A stretch of 64,000 bases of DNA from contig CM082579.2 in NCBI GenBank assembly GCA_040954595.2, positions 8,246,001 to 8,310,000 on the forward strand, given 5' to 3'. Position numbers and translations under genes: made by a program. How positions within the stretch are numbered: position 1 is the stretch's first letter; each line of letters starts with the position of its first letter. The DNA is from Balanoglossus misakiensis. Taxonomy: Eukaryota; Hemichordata. A model generated the notes under the pieces. The model was not told where the DNA came from. It ran no database searches and saw only the letters and a list, made by a program, of their open reading frames with translations. This document shows positions 1 to 11,400 of the stretch, in pieces.

Positions 1-276
1 CCCTGTCAAATGAAATGAAATGAAAAAAAAATACATGTCAGGGATAAAGACAGGTGGCGATATATGTACAGATGAGGGAATTAATCACATATACATGTAC
101 CTATTCAACTGGTGTTATTGCTCGACGTAATCCTTGTTCGATTTTATGATATCTTTTTACTTTCACTTGTCGGGTGAAATTAAACGGGAAAAGAATTAAA
201 CAAAGAAATCGACAGACAGACAGACAGTGAGACATATAAACAGACAGACAAATAAATAAACCATCGGGGTACTTAC

Positions 277-471
277 CCAACCAGACTTGCGGCCTGTCGT
301 CACCACACTCACCAGCAGAGATTTCTGAAGTATAGTAACGAAAATGAGATTATACACCCGCAAAATGCAGATAGATTGTTAACCTACTAAATGCAGTGAA
401 GATGGCGTTCACTTACCGGCAACCATAAGCATACCAAGCACCAGAACAAGCGCCAACTTTACAGCAAACAT
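277..471 (-). CDS. SM0: 5' end of a secreted sphingomyelinase-like gene, partial
   Basis: Only the first two coding exons lie in the window; the catalytic exons must lie beyond the left edge. Exon 1 (417-471) starts MFAVKLALVL, is almost wholly hydrophobic over 18 residues and ends in a GTAAGT donor in phase 1: a secretory signal peptide. Exon 2 (277-324, 48 nt) has a pyrimidine-rich acceptor, ends in GTAAGT and encodes the family mini-exon as ...GECGDDRPQVWLG. The same signal-then-mini-exon order opens the complete paralogues to the right. The product should be a secreted sphingomyelinase C-like protein. Whether it is double-headed, and whether it is intact, cannot be seen. Confidence 0.75.
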
Positions 472-1902
472 TTTGGTGGTCAGGGAAGTTTCACATGTCG
501 CCATTGTCCACTCAGTGATGCATTCCCCCGAGGGCGGAATGCACCCAAGTACCATAGACATTGGTGAACTTTGAGACGACTCAATTACCTATAGGTCATT
601 TGTACAATGTTCACAGATATCACCTGTCCTACATTATTTGGACATCATGCCACTTGTTGTCATTCCGACGGCCTGCGTGTAGGCATGTGCTTTTTTGACG
701 TTATCATATCATTGAGAAACTGGTGTCCAATGTTGTTTGAAATGTTTAGACATCAGATACGTGTATCGTACTCATATGTAGGGGCTTTGGTGCTAGGGCA
801 GAGTACATGTCACTGTAACACCGTTTTTATCAGTCTCCTTTAGCTTCTGAACAAATCACAACTTTTCTGACTAAGTGCGATATAGATAAAGGTGCTTAAT
901 CTAATAGTGGGGCACGCAATTCAACGCTTCTATAAATACCCTACACATCACACGATAATCAAACTGGTTCGATTTGTTTTGAAGCCGCAATGGATTTTTT
1001 TTATAAAAACGAAAAAATGGGGCGAATAGGGTGAGTGGGCCGCTTGAGAACGACCTTTGTCACACCCTATGTTCAGTTTTCACAAAACGTTACATCTGTG
1101 GAGATACCCGATGATACACTGAGATGAGGATGTCTCGCACTCTTAACCTAACCTGTCATGCTATCTGATATGGTGAATACTAAATTATCCCATAAAACAC
1201 TTAGATACCCGCACTTGAACAGTTCGGGTTGTACTAAACAGCGCAGTTTATCGACATTATGAGATAAACCTTGCTCATCCATTCTTAGGTATTCGGTCCA
1301 GCACCGTGGTAACCGGGACTGCAGAGATGTCTCGCTGCCTGGAGGGGCGTTGTCTAACCGTGATAACGTGACGTAAATCATTAGATGAGGGCACCACGGT
1401 CCAGTGGCGAAGGTAGAGAACTCACTGTTTGAGGATTGTGCAGACATGGCCGTGATGTTGTGACGCGTGCGCTTTACTTCTTATTGCTTATCCCTTTCCC
1501 AGTACATGTAGTGGTGCGTACCCCATCGTTGGGCGCTCGCCTGTTGGATGACGGAAATAATAAAAATAGGTCGTCCGAGTGGAAAATGCTAATAGATGCT
1601 TTATTGAATATGCCGTGTTTCTGTGCTGGTGTGGTGACCCAAAGTGACACTTTTGTAGACGAAGATACATGTAGGTCTTTTTAACTGAACACCTTTGTAC
1701 CCCGGCCTGTTAAAAACTAGTTTACAATATGACTTGAATGAGTGGCAATTTTATTTAAACATGTCGTACGTAATTTTTTGAAAAGCAGAGATTAAGCGAG
1801 AGCGAAAAAGGACCATTTTGCAGAAATGTTAAAAAGTCAAGGCGTAAAAACTATGAGGAACTCTGACAGTTCAGCTCACGTGACTGTAGACTATCAAAAG
1901 AT
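472..1902. other. Intergenic region between SM1 and SM0
   Basis: About 1.4 kb lying downstream of the SM1 stop and upstream of the SM0 start. It contains only short unconvincing open frames, with no recognisable protein or RNA gene. It should hold the SM0 promoter, but I see no clear TATA box near 471. The SM1 3' untranslated region occupies its right end. Confidence 0.6.
1750..1755 (-). promoter_or_regulatory. Candidate poly(A) signal of SM1
   Basis: The minus strand reads AATAAA about 150 bp beyond the SM1 stop codon. The spacing is plausible; a hexamer alone is weak evidence. Confidence 0.35.
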
Positions 1903-3113
1903 TCATGGCATACACTGTGTAAAGAGAAGCGCGACGATTATCAGAAGAAGAGGTGAAAATAAAACATTGGCAGACGACACTTCTTCGGAAGGGTATTCAA
2001 ATCGCCCGATAACAGCGTAGTGGTCGGACAGATCGGTGATAGTTATATTGTTTCCACATCTTTCGTCGTACGGGTACAGATGGCCGATGAACAGTTTGAT
2101 TCCATCGAAACAGATGTCAAAGGGTTCGTCGTCGACGTATTTGATCGCCTCCAGCGAAGACGATGTCGGCAGCAGGTGGTCGTAGCTGTAGACGACGTAA
2201 TCGACCCATTCGCCGGGTATCCAGCCGCGACTCTCGGCGCAATCTTGCGGGTTCCCAGCGTTGAAGTTTATGTCGTTGTAGCAGTTGTCGTAGGTGACGT
2301 TGAAGGAGCCCACGACCTCGGGCACGGTCGCCCGGAGTGCCTCCAGCATGGTTTCTAGCTGTTCCGGGCGGGAGTGCGCGTCGTTGTTCAGGTCGCCGCC
2401 GTAGAGAACTGCTTCGCCCTTCGTGATGTTCTGTCTCAGCATCAGCTGGTGCATCTCTTTGGTTTGGTTCAGTCTGGCCTCGTCTCCGCCGCGGTCGTGG
2501 TCACCCGACTGCATGTGGGTTCCCAGCACGTGGTAGTTCCTCGTCTTGCCGTCCACCGACTTCTCGATCTCCGCGTAGACAGCCCCCTTCGCTGCCATGG
2601 CGTCGTCGGAAGGGACAATCTTGCTTTCGTAGACGGTCTCATCCCACCTGACTATCGGCCACCGCGACGCGATGAAGACGCCGCCATTTTCCGGTGGCCA
2701 CCGTTGATTTTCGCCGACGGTCCCCGTGTAATACCGAAAGTCATAGTACTCCAGCATCTGGCGGAAAGAAGCCCCGTCCATGGGGAAACAGCCGCCCGCG
2801 AAAGTTTCGTCAAAGATGATCGCATCAATGTCGCCGTGCCTTCTGAAGGCCTCGGGGAGGATTCTGCACGTGCGCTCGTGCTGGCCATTCTGCCAGTACA
2901 TATCCCGAAGTTCGTACACATTGTACGCCAGTAACTTGAACGTGGTTGCCGGAGTCGGCTCGGAAAGCGTGACTTCCGGTACGGCGCACAAAGCATTCTG
3001 GCCCGGGAAGACGTAGCAGTAGTCCCAAGTGTTGTAGCGAGCGCTGCAGACGTATTCCAATCCGAACATCGCGCAATGGTCGGGTGTCAAGTCGCACTCT
3101 TTGGTTGCGTATC
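1903..3113 (-). CDS. SM1 A-type sphingomyelinase-like catalytic exon
   Basis: An open exon with acceptor CAG|GA and a stop at its left end. From the N terminus it shows a Cys-rich cap (TKECDLTPDHCAMFGLEYVC), YNVYELR (metal/phosphate-site Asn), IIFDETF (metal-binding Glu; the usual Asn before it is Asp here), ENGGVFIASRWPI, GTHMQSGD (His), YGGDLNND (Asp and Asn), WVDYVVYS and DLSDHYAV (catalytic Asp-His pair). It ends in a hydrophobic tail (NVLFSPLLLIIVALLFTQ) that looks like a GPI-attachment signal. The catalytic residues appear intact. The domain lies downstream of the broken B exon, so it is probably not translated from the normal transcript. Confidence 0.88.
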
Positions 3114-3536
3114 CTGTTGGTAAAGAAATACCTACTTTAGTATAACTCACGGCAAGGAACGGCCCGAATACAGACCATTCTTCGAAACAATAAACTAATA
3201 AACTTCCCAGAGAAAGTTGTTCTGTACTGTCTGAAAACGAGCTCAAATACCACGATTGCATAAAATAAAAATGTCAAGAAAACTTACCGAGCCAAACCTG
3301 TGGTCTGGTATCGGTACACTCAGCTACAGAGAAAAAGAAAGGAATTTTCATTAAATAATAGTATGCATTACAACATTATGAACATAAACGACATGGATAC
3401 TATGCTAAAACTATCGCAGTTCGGACAGTTTTGACAGTGTCAGTCGATTAACTTGGCCCTACCGTGTTGTGATTTGTTTAGTTCGTGTACGTACACGTTC
3501 CTCTTTTCTCCAGTTGTACTGTATATTGGAACTTAC

Positions 3537-5265
3537 CGGGAATTGGTTCTTGAGTTGGGTTCGGCACGGGATCAAATGGGCTGCTGAAGTCGAAAACGCC
3601 CATGACTGCGTAGTGATCGGACAGATCCGTGATGTTCCAGGAATCTCGACAACGTTCTTGGTAAGGGTACTGGTGCTTGCCAAGCTCTATGGGTACGGTT
3701 ATTTCAATCGGTCCGATCTTAATTGGTTCGTCGCTTTGTGCAATTGGGAAAGACTGCATACACGGGGCAAATGGCTCCGACTCCACGAACTTGATGGCTT
3801 CCTGCGTTGCGTCATTGGGCATTTGGTGTTGATTGCTGTAAATGACGTAATCGATCCACTTGCCACCAGTTCCTGGATCCTTTTAGTCTCGGTTACCCAG
3901 ACGCCTTTGCTTCTTCCGATGCTCTCCAGAAAAAGGGTCTGGGGAAATGCTATTGAAAGCTTTGTAAAACAAAATGGCCGATGTCAGGATTTTGATCATC
4001 GCCTGATTGGCTGAGCTGTCAGTATGACCCGGGTCACTGACTCTCGACAATGTGTGATTATTTGTCGTATCTTCATATCAAGAGACCGGTACTTGTTGGT
4101 TGATGCGAAAGGCAAAAGGCGTCCTCTGTTAGCATTGTTGGAGAAATTATATGAAATATCTTTGGTAGACGATTGTCAAAACTATTGCAGTGACCCGGGT
4201 CATACAGACAGCTCAGCCAATCAGGCGATGATCAAAATCCTGACATCGGCCATTTTGTTTTACAAAGCTTTCAATAGCATTTCCCCAGACCCTTTTTCTG
4301 GAGAGCATCGGAAGAAGCAAAGGCGTCTGGGTAACCGAGACTAGGATCCTTTCTGATGTCGTTGTTTTCGTAGTCGTATGTGACGTTGAGGTCGCCGATG
4401 ATTTCAGGCATATTGGCTTCAAGGACAAGAAGCGTTTGATCCCATCGGCCATCGGGATCATCCAGCCTGGTGTTCAGGTCGCCGGCATAGATAACAGGCT
4501 CCGTGGACGGTATATTCTGTTCTTCCATGAGTGTGTGCATCTCTTTGCACTGAGCAACTCTGACACCATCTCCCTGGCCGCCGTCACCCTGACCAGACTG
4601 TAAGTGAGTTCCCAGAACGTGGTAGATTCTTTTCGTAGAACCGTCATCTTTCTCGATCTTGGCGTACATGGCGCCCTTGTTTGACAAGGCATCAATCGAT
4701 GGCCGAGCGGAATTGTCATAGATGGTTTGTGCTTCTTTGAGAATAGGCCAGCGAGAAGCGATGAAGACGCCTCCATTTTCAATCGCGGTGACGTCAGGCG
4801 GGGCGATCGGTGGGAAGGAGCCTTCCCCGGGTGGGAATGGTAAGAGCGATTTGTCCTGGCCGACTGTCTTTGTATGATGGACGAAACCGTATTGCGAGAG
4901 AATGTCACGAAGCGACAGGCCATCAGACGGGAAACAACCACCCATGAACACTTCGTTGAATACGATGACGTCAACATCGCCGTAGAGATCAAAGATTTTC
5001 TGGGGAATCCGACACGTACGTTCGTACTGCCCCCTTTGGTAGTAGACGTAATTCAGTTCCAAGACGTTGTACATCAAGACTTTCAAAGTCGTAGCTGGGG
5101 TGGCTGGCGGCAAAGTCTTGTCGGGTAATGCGCACAAGACGTTTTGGTCAGTGACGGCCGCTCCACTACAAGGATGTAGGAAGTCATAGTCAGCTGAACA
5201 TACATACTCTAAGCCAAACATAGCACAGTAGGAGCTATCGAGATTGCATTCCGAAGTGGCGTCAC
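3537..5265 (-). pseudogene. SM1 B-type catalytic exon, split by a foldback element
   Basis: The two halves of one domain are 4353-5265 (N-terminal) and 3537-3883 (C-terminal). Between them lies the 460-bp insert 3884-4343 with the second copy of its 9-bp target duplication, 4344-4352. Outside the insert the DNA nearly matches the SM2 B exon. The first half carries YNVLELN, VFNEVFMGG, GTHLQSGQ and YAGDLNTR. The second half carries DLSDHYAVMGVFDF, the proline-rich linker (PNPTQEPIPG) and the GTAAGT donor into the A part. I saw no splice sites at the element ends that would remove it and keep the frame. Confidence 0.88.
3884..4343. mobile_element. Non-autonomous foldback element with 156-bp inverted repeats and a 9-bp target duplication (MuDR-like)
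   Basis: The terminal inverted repeats are 3884-4039 and 4188-4343, starting TAGTCTCGGTTACCCAGA, with about one mismatch seen between the arms. A 148-bp unrelated centre separates them, and there is no transposase. GGATCCTTT flanks both sides (3875-3883 and 4344-4352) but occurs once at the matching place in the SM2 paralogue near 9569-9577, so the empty site is visible in the same window. Long inverted repeats and a 9-bp duplication are typical of Mutator/MuDR-type and foldback elements. The near-identical arms point to a young insertion. Confidence 0.88.
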
Positions 5266-6554
5266 CTGCAAACGAAAAGAAATATTTTTTGAGATAATCC
5301 AAAATAAACCCCAGTGAAACTCATGATAAATTTAAAATTCGAAAGTGGTCACTGGCGAAGTTGCGAAATCTTCAGAAATAAGTTTCATTCTTTCACGACC
5401 GGTATATTTTTTGCGATTTGTAGTAATCTGGTGCGTATTATCAAGTTTGGTAATAAATTTGACAGTTATTTTTAGAGTGTGTGATACCGTAATGAACAAA
5501 CGGTGTAAATTCTCTGAATCCGTTTTGACGCATAATATTTCCAAACTTTTTTTTCGCCGTCGAATCAAACGGGTTTGTTTTGAGCTGTACCATGGTAGCT
5601 AGTCATGCAATGAGAACCATCATCACCAGCGAGATTGTAGTCTCCGATAAGACAATGTACTATACACGCACTACCTAATGTACGAAACGTTGACATTTTC
5701 TGATGCTTACCAAGCCAGACCTGTGGTCTTGTGTCAATGCAAGATTCTGGAATGGAAGAACATGAATGAAAATTAACTTTCATAAAGTAAAGAAGAAGGG
5801 TTATAAGTGTCACGGTATAGCTGACATTGACTCTGGACGCCATTTTGAATTGAAACTTTCGTCACTCAGCTCGTGTTGCTAAGTGACGTTGTTGGAAATG
5901 TGCGCTCGAGCTGTTAGTTCTATGACAGTAAATGTGGAAGTCTAAAACCTAAATACTAAATGAAGAACATCTTACCTATGTTAGACATAACGTCCTGTTC
6001 CTGAACACTGCTTTTGGCATCTGCATAAAATATTAAACCCACATTACGTTTCTCGAAGTATCTACACCATATGTTGAGTAAAAGTGATGACCTGTCTTGA
6101 TTCACTTAGCATCCGAACATTTTAGCCCGCCTTAATTCTCAACAGGCTGTACGCCGTACAGAGATAAGGTGCACGAAATCATTGTTATAGCACTACGTGA
6201 TAAATTGTCAGCATGTTGATCTGGAGTAGATCATTAACACGAGGGATGCGCTGATATGTAGTGGAGAATCACTGCGTGGACGCTGGCAGTTTTTTTGCAT
6301 TTACAGTGATGCCATGTTTAACTGGTCACCCCGATGACGCGTTCCGAAAAGCCCCCGACTACAAATTTTAGTACAGTTTCGTAAAATGTGCATAACGTGT
6401 TTGCGTAACGATGCAACATGAAAATAACATATTTAATATGTGCATAACTGTGAAAGGTGGACCTAAAAGACTGGTGCATCTTTCCAACGCGAAGGCGGAC
6501 AAACCTGAGCAAGTCTCAACCGATATATGCTATGTATATGAAATATGTACCTAC

Positions 6555-6627
6555 CGTTGAAACTTCCACCAACAAGCACTAAAATCAGCGCCGCTATTAC
6601 CACATTTGGTCGCCTGTGGAGAGACAT
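6555..6627 (-). CDS. SM1 signal-peptide exon
   Basis: Starts MSLHRRPNVV, then a hydrophobic stretch (IAALILVLVGG), and ends in a GTAGGT donor in phase 1. Its position to the right of the SM1 exons and the matching phase make it the first coding exon of SM1. Confidence 0.75.
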
Positions 6628-7194
6628 CGTGCGCTGGTGCTGTGCAGTGCTTCGTCTTTGTTAGCGCCGGTTCCTTCTGCAACTCGACGGATCAACGCTG
6701 GCTGTTGTGTACTCTGACAATGGTAGGCCGAATAAATGCGTGTGGCAACAATATATTTTTCACCTTGTTAATATTTAAAAACGCATAGGTTAATAATACG
6801 CTTGTTTACACCCACCAGCAAGCTTATGGACCAATCTCAGTCTTCCAAATAGTCAAATAACGTGAAGTAATTTGTTAACCCAGTCTGACCCGTTCAACCA
6901 TTTATATGGTAAGCTATGTAATGTACATGTATCCGTCCGTCGAGATTAAATGATAGGTCCAATTTTCGGTATGATTTCTGCAGCAAACTGAGCTGCAACC
7001 CATTAATAGTATAGGCAGATAGGCGAGTATTAATAAAGCACACAGAGACAAATTTAAACACGTGGTGTATATTAATGTTTGTTATTATCATACTTTATTT
7101 TGGACAAATCGAAAAAACTTTATGGCGGCTAGGTATAGTTGAAGTTATCCGCATGGAAGAGCATAGAACTATCACACGAATCTTTACAAGAAAT
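6628..7194. other. Intergenic region between SM2 and SM1
   Basis: About 570 bp, AT-rich. It holds the SM2 3' untranslated region and the presumed SM1 promoter. I see no gene and no convincing TATA box. Confidence 0.55.
7094..7099 (-). promoter_or_regulatory. Candidate poly(A) signal of SM2
   Basis: AATAAA on the minus strand about 100 bp past the SM2 stop codon, at a typical distance. Confidence 0.4.
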
Positions 7195-8405
7195 TTATGG
7201 CAAGCAATATGCAAAGATGGCGGAAATGATTATCGGTAGGATGGAAGAGTATAAAACACGAGCAGACGACACATCTTTATCTCCGTATTCAAATCGTCCA
7301 AGGACGGCATAGTGGTCGGCCAGGTCGGCGATGGTTCTGTTCTCCCTGCAGTTGTCGTCATACGGGTACAAATGGTCGCTGAAGAGCCTGATGCCGTCGT
7401 AGCAGATGGTGAAGGGGTCGTCGTCGACGTACTTGATCGACTCCTGCGATGCAGACGTCGGCAGCAGGTGCGCGTAGCTGTAGAGGACGTAATCGATCCA
7501 GGAGCCCGGCAGCCAATCGCGGTTTTCTGCGCACTCCAGCGGGTCGCCGGAACCGTGGTTCAGGTCGTTGTAGCACTTGTCGCTGGTGACGTTGATGGAG
7601 CCGATGATCTCGGGCAGGGTGGATTCGAGCGCCAACAGCATGGCGTCGAGATTGTCCGGCTCGTCGTACATGTTGGTATTCAGGTCACCCCCGTAGATGA
7701 CCGCCTCGTCCTTCGGGACGTCCTGCCTCAGCATCAGCTCGTGCATTTCTATGGTTTGGTTCAGTCTGGCCTCGTCCCCGCCACGGCTGGTGTCGCCGGC
7801 CTGCAGGTGGGTTCCGAGTACGTGGTATTTTCTCGTCTCGCCGTCGACCGACTTTTCTATCTCCGCGTAGATTGACCCCTTCGCTGCCATGGCGTCGTCA
7901 GAGGGGGCTATCTTGCTTTCGTAGACGGTTTCGTCCCACCGGACAATTGGCCATCTTGAGGCGATGAAGACGCCGCCGTTTTCCGGCGGCAACAGAAGAT
8001 CTTCGCCGACGGTTCCTGTGTAATACTTGAAGTCGTAGTACTCCAGCATCTGGCGGAAAGACGCGCCATCCATGGGGAAACAGCCGCCCATGAAAGCCTC
8101 GTTGAAAATAATTGCATCCAGATCCCCGTGTCGCCTGAAGATCTCAGGGAGGATTCTGCACGTGCGTTCGTGCTGGCCACTTTGGTAGTAGACGTAGCGC
8201 AGTTCGTACACGTTGTAGGCCAGAACTTTGAAAGTGGTCGCAGCTGTCGGGCTGGGTAGTGTAACCTCCGGTATGGCGCACAAAGCATTCTGACCGGGAA
8301 AGACATAGCAGTAGTCCCAGGTGTTGTAGGGAGCGCTGCAGACATAATCCAATCCAAACATAGCACAGTGCTCCGGCGTCAGGTCACACTCCTTGGTTGT
8401 ATACC
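7195..8405 (-). CDS. SM2 A-type sphingomyelinase-like catalytic exon
   Basis: The exon begins after TTTAG with GYTTKECDLTPEHC. Counting from that Gly, the expected active-site residues are Asn65 (YNVYELR), Glu103 (FNEAFMGG), His200 (GTHLQAGD), Asp241 and Asn243 (YGGDLNTN) and Asp364-His365 (DLADHYAV), with WIDYVLYS between. The last residues (RVLYSSILPIIISAIFAY) form a hydrophobic tail with a short C-terminal end, as in GPI signals. This is the cleanest example of the A type in the window. Confidence 0.93.
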
Positions 8406-11400
8406 CTAAAGTGTCGAAGACACAAACGAACCAGAAACGTCAATGACAGTATATTAATCATGCATGCTTTTATGAATAATAAACCTTTTTACGGGTAATT
8501 TAGATGTTGGCAGATCACAGCCAGCTCTGTGAACCCTCGTACACGTTTGAAAGATACTCCAACTGAGCTTTCTGGTCGTAAAGGAAACATGGAAATATAT
8601 TGCCGATAATGTGACCTTTGCTTCGACAACAAAGTGTTCAATTCTAAGAGAAAGAGAACTCAAAGTGTTTTACGACGTTTATTCTGAGAACTTACCAAGC
8701 CAAACCTGTGGTCTGTTATCTGTACACTCAGCTGTGGATAGGAAACAGAAAACCAAACACAAATTCAATGGAAATGTTGTTATTTATTCGAGTTTACTGG
8801 TCCTTTTCAACAGTAATCCGGGTCCTCTCTTTAAGTATAATCTGAGATCTAGAAGTTTTAAAGGTTGACAATCGTCTTATGCGCATGTGCGTAATTGGGT
8901 GCGTACAAACAATATGTCCATTCCAAATGTTCTGGAAATATTTCATTCAAAACATTCGAATAGTGGACTGCTTTCGCTTCCTTCTATATTTCATGCGCAC
9001 CATATAAGTAGACTTTAGTTTTGTCCCTTCTTTTCACCAAATTCCCGATCTCCGACACAGACTGTGCTCGCCGCCATCTTGTCTGTTGTTTAGGTCCGCA
9101 CACTGCCTTATGGCATTGACTGTATACAATTTTTGTAATCAGAATCTCTGGTTTGGCACATGCGCATTTAAGACATGTCTGACTCTCTATTTGCACCACA
9201 ATTTTGTCGAAGTTTTATTGGAACTTACCGGGAAGTGGTTCTTGAGTTGGGTTCGGCACGGGATCAATTGGGCTGCTGAAGTCGAAAACGCCCATGACTG
9301 CGTAGTGATCAGACAGATCCGTGATGTTCCAGGAATCTCGACAACGTTCTTGGTAAGGGTACTGGTGCTTGCCAAGCTCTATGGGTACGGGTATTTCAAT
9401 TGGTCCGATCTTAATTGGTTCGTCGCTTTGTGCAATTGGGAAAGACTGCATACACGGGGCAAATGGCTCCGACTCCACGAACTTGATGGCTTCCTGCGTT
9501 GCATCATTGGGCATTAGGTGTTGATTGCTGTAAATGACGTAATCGATCCACTTGCCACCAGTTCCTGGATCCTTTCTGATGTCGTTGTTTTCGTAGTCGA
9601 ATGTGACGTTGAGGTCGCCGATGATTTCAGGCATGTTAGCTTCAAGGACAAGAAGCGTTTGATCCCATCGGCCATCGGGGTCATCCAGCCTGGTGTTCAG
9701 GTCACCGGCATAGATAACAGGCTCCGTGGACGGTATATTCTGTTCTTCCATGAGTGTGTGCATCTCTTTGCACTGAGCAACTCTGACACCATCTCCCTGG
9801 CCGCCGTCACCCTGACCAGACTGTAAGTGAGTTCCCAGAACGTGGTAGATTCTTTTCGTAGAACCGTCATCTTTCTCGATCTTGGCGTACATGGCGCCCT
9901 TGTTTGACAAGGAATCAATCGATGGCTGAGCAGAAGTTTCATAGATGGTTTGTGCTTCCATAAGAATAGGCCAGCGAGAAGCGATGAAGACGCCTCCATT
10001 TTCAATCGCGGTGATGTCAGGCGGGGCGGTGGGTGGGAATGTGCCTTCCCCGGGCGGGAATGGTAAGAGCGATTTGTCCTGGCCGACTGTCTTTGTATGA
10101 TGGACGAAACCGTATTGCGAGAGAATATCACGAAGCGACAGGCCATCAGACGGGAAACAACCACCCATGAACACTTCGTTGAAAACGATGACGTCAACAT
10201 CGCCGTAGAGGTCAAAGATTTTCTGGGGAATCCGACAGGTACGCTCGATTTGTCCTCTTTGGTAGTAGACGTAATTCAGTTCTAAGACGTTGTACATCAA
10301 GACTTTCAAAGTCGTAGCTGGGGTGGCTGGCGGCAAAGTCTTGTCGGGTAATGCGCACAAGACGTTTTGGTCAGTGACACCCACTCCACCACAACGATGT
10401 GTGTTGGCATAGTCCTCTGAACAAACATAATCTAAGCCAAACATGGCACAGTAGGAGCTATCGAGATTGCATTCCGAGGTAGCGTCGCCTGAAAAAGTAC
10501 AACAATTATTGCTACTACAACATAACATTTTTCTTAAATAGATGCGAGGGGCATGTTCTATTCTTCATCTGAAGCGAAATCTCGTGACAGTATAAAATCC
10601 GACCAATAACTTTCTTTCAAGTGAAAACACATTAAAATGTGTAAATGTGTAATAGGAGGATACATACATACATACATACATACATACATACATACATACA
10701 TACATACATACATACATACATACATACATACATACATACATACATACATACATACATACATACATACACACATACATACATACACACATACACACATACA
10801 TACATACATACATACATACATACATACATACATACATACATACATACATACATACATACATACATACATACATACATACATACATACATACATACATACA
10901 TACATACAATGTGTCTATTTGTAGTTAACAACCACTTACCAAGCCAAACCTGTGGTCTTGGGTCAATACAAGATTCTGAAATTAGAAGCAAAATTTAATG
11001 ATAAGAAAATAGGAGTTGAGGAGAATGGACGGAATGACTGAATATGCGGTTCTTATCTTGTTACGAGATAGCAACACGTTTCCTTATCAGCGTACAGGTG
11101 ATGGAATGGTCTGTTATCAGCACAAAATGAGATTGATGGTACGGTGTCAGTGGTCGGCAACAATATAAAACAATCAATCGGGGGTAATTAAGTTTAGAGT
11201 GACAACCACGTCATTCCAACGAAGAAATAGATCATTCTGTGTATATCGATCAGTGATATGGAGACCGGCTTTCTTTGGCATCTGAATAACTCACCTCAGC
11301 GCACACCACCTAGGACACCAAACTATGATACATTGACAGAGACAGACGAGACTCTGAGTTTGGAACAGGCATGGAAGATGAATTTCCGTTGACCCTTGTC

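Larger units (their letters stand above)
1903..6627 (-). pseudogene. SM1: double-headed secreted sphingomyelinase-like gene, B domain interrupted by a transposon
   Basis: The exons read right to left. The signal exon is 6555-6627 (starts MSLHRRPNVV, 24 residues, hydrophobic core). A 45-nt linker exon is 5976-6020 (starts DAKSSVQEQD). Then come mini-exon 5711-5746 (ESCIDTRPQVWLG), B catalytic exon 3537-5265, mini-exon 3288-3323 (AECTDTRPQVWLG) and A catalytic exon 1903-3113. All junctions are phase 1 with GT-AG sites. A 460-bp foldback element with a 9-bp target duplication sits in the B exon at 3884-4343. Reading runs from the domain into the element and stops at 4271, giving about 382 residues. 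That product lacks the WIDYV and SDHYAV motifs and the whole A domain. Element plus duplication is 469 nt, and 1729 minus 469 is 1260, exactly the length of the SM2 B exon, so the gene was intact before insertion. It may be a null allele rather than a fixed pseudogene. Confidence 0.8.

Noticed and set aside
3884-4343. The SM1 insert acting as a new intron (introner-like)
   Set aside because: The element ends carry no good donor-acceptor pair, and the combinations I tried leave a stop or break the frame.
10558-10998. Open frames of repeated MYVC or HTYI peptides
   Set aside because: They arise only from the (CATA)n microsatellite read in several frames.
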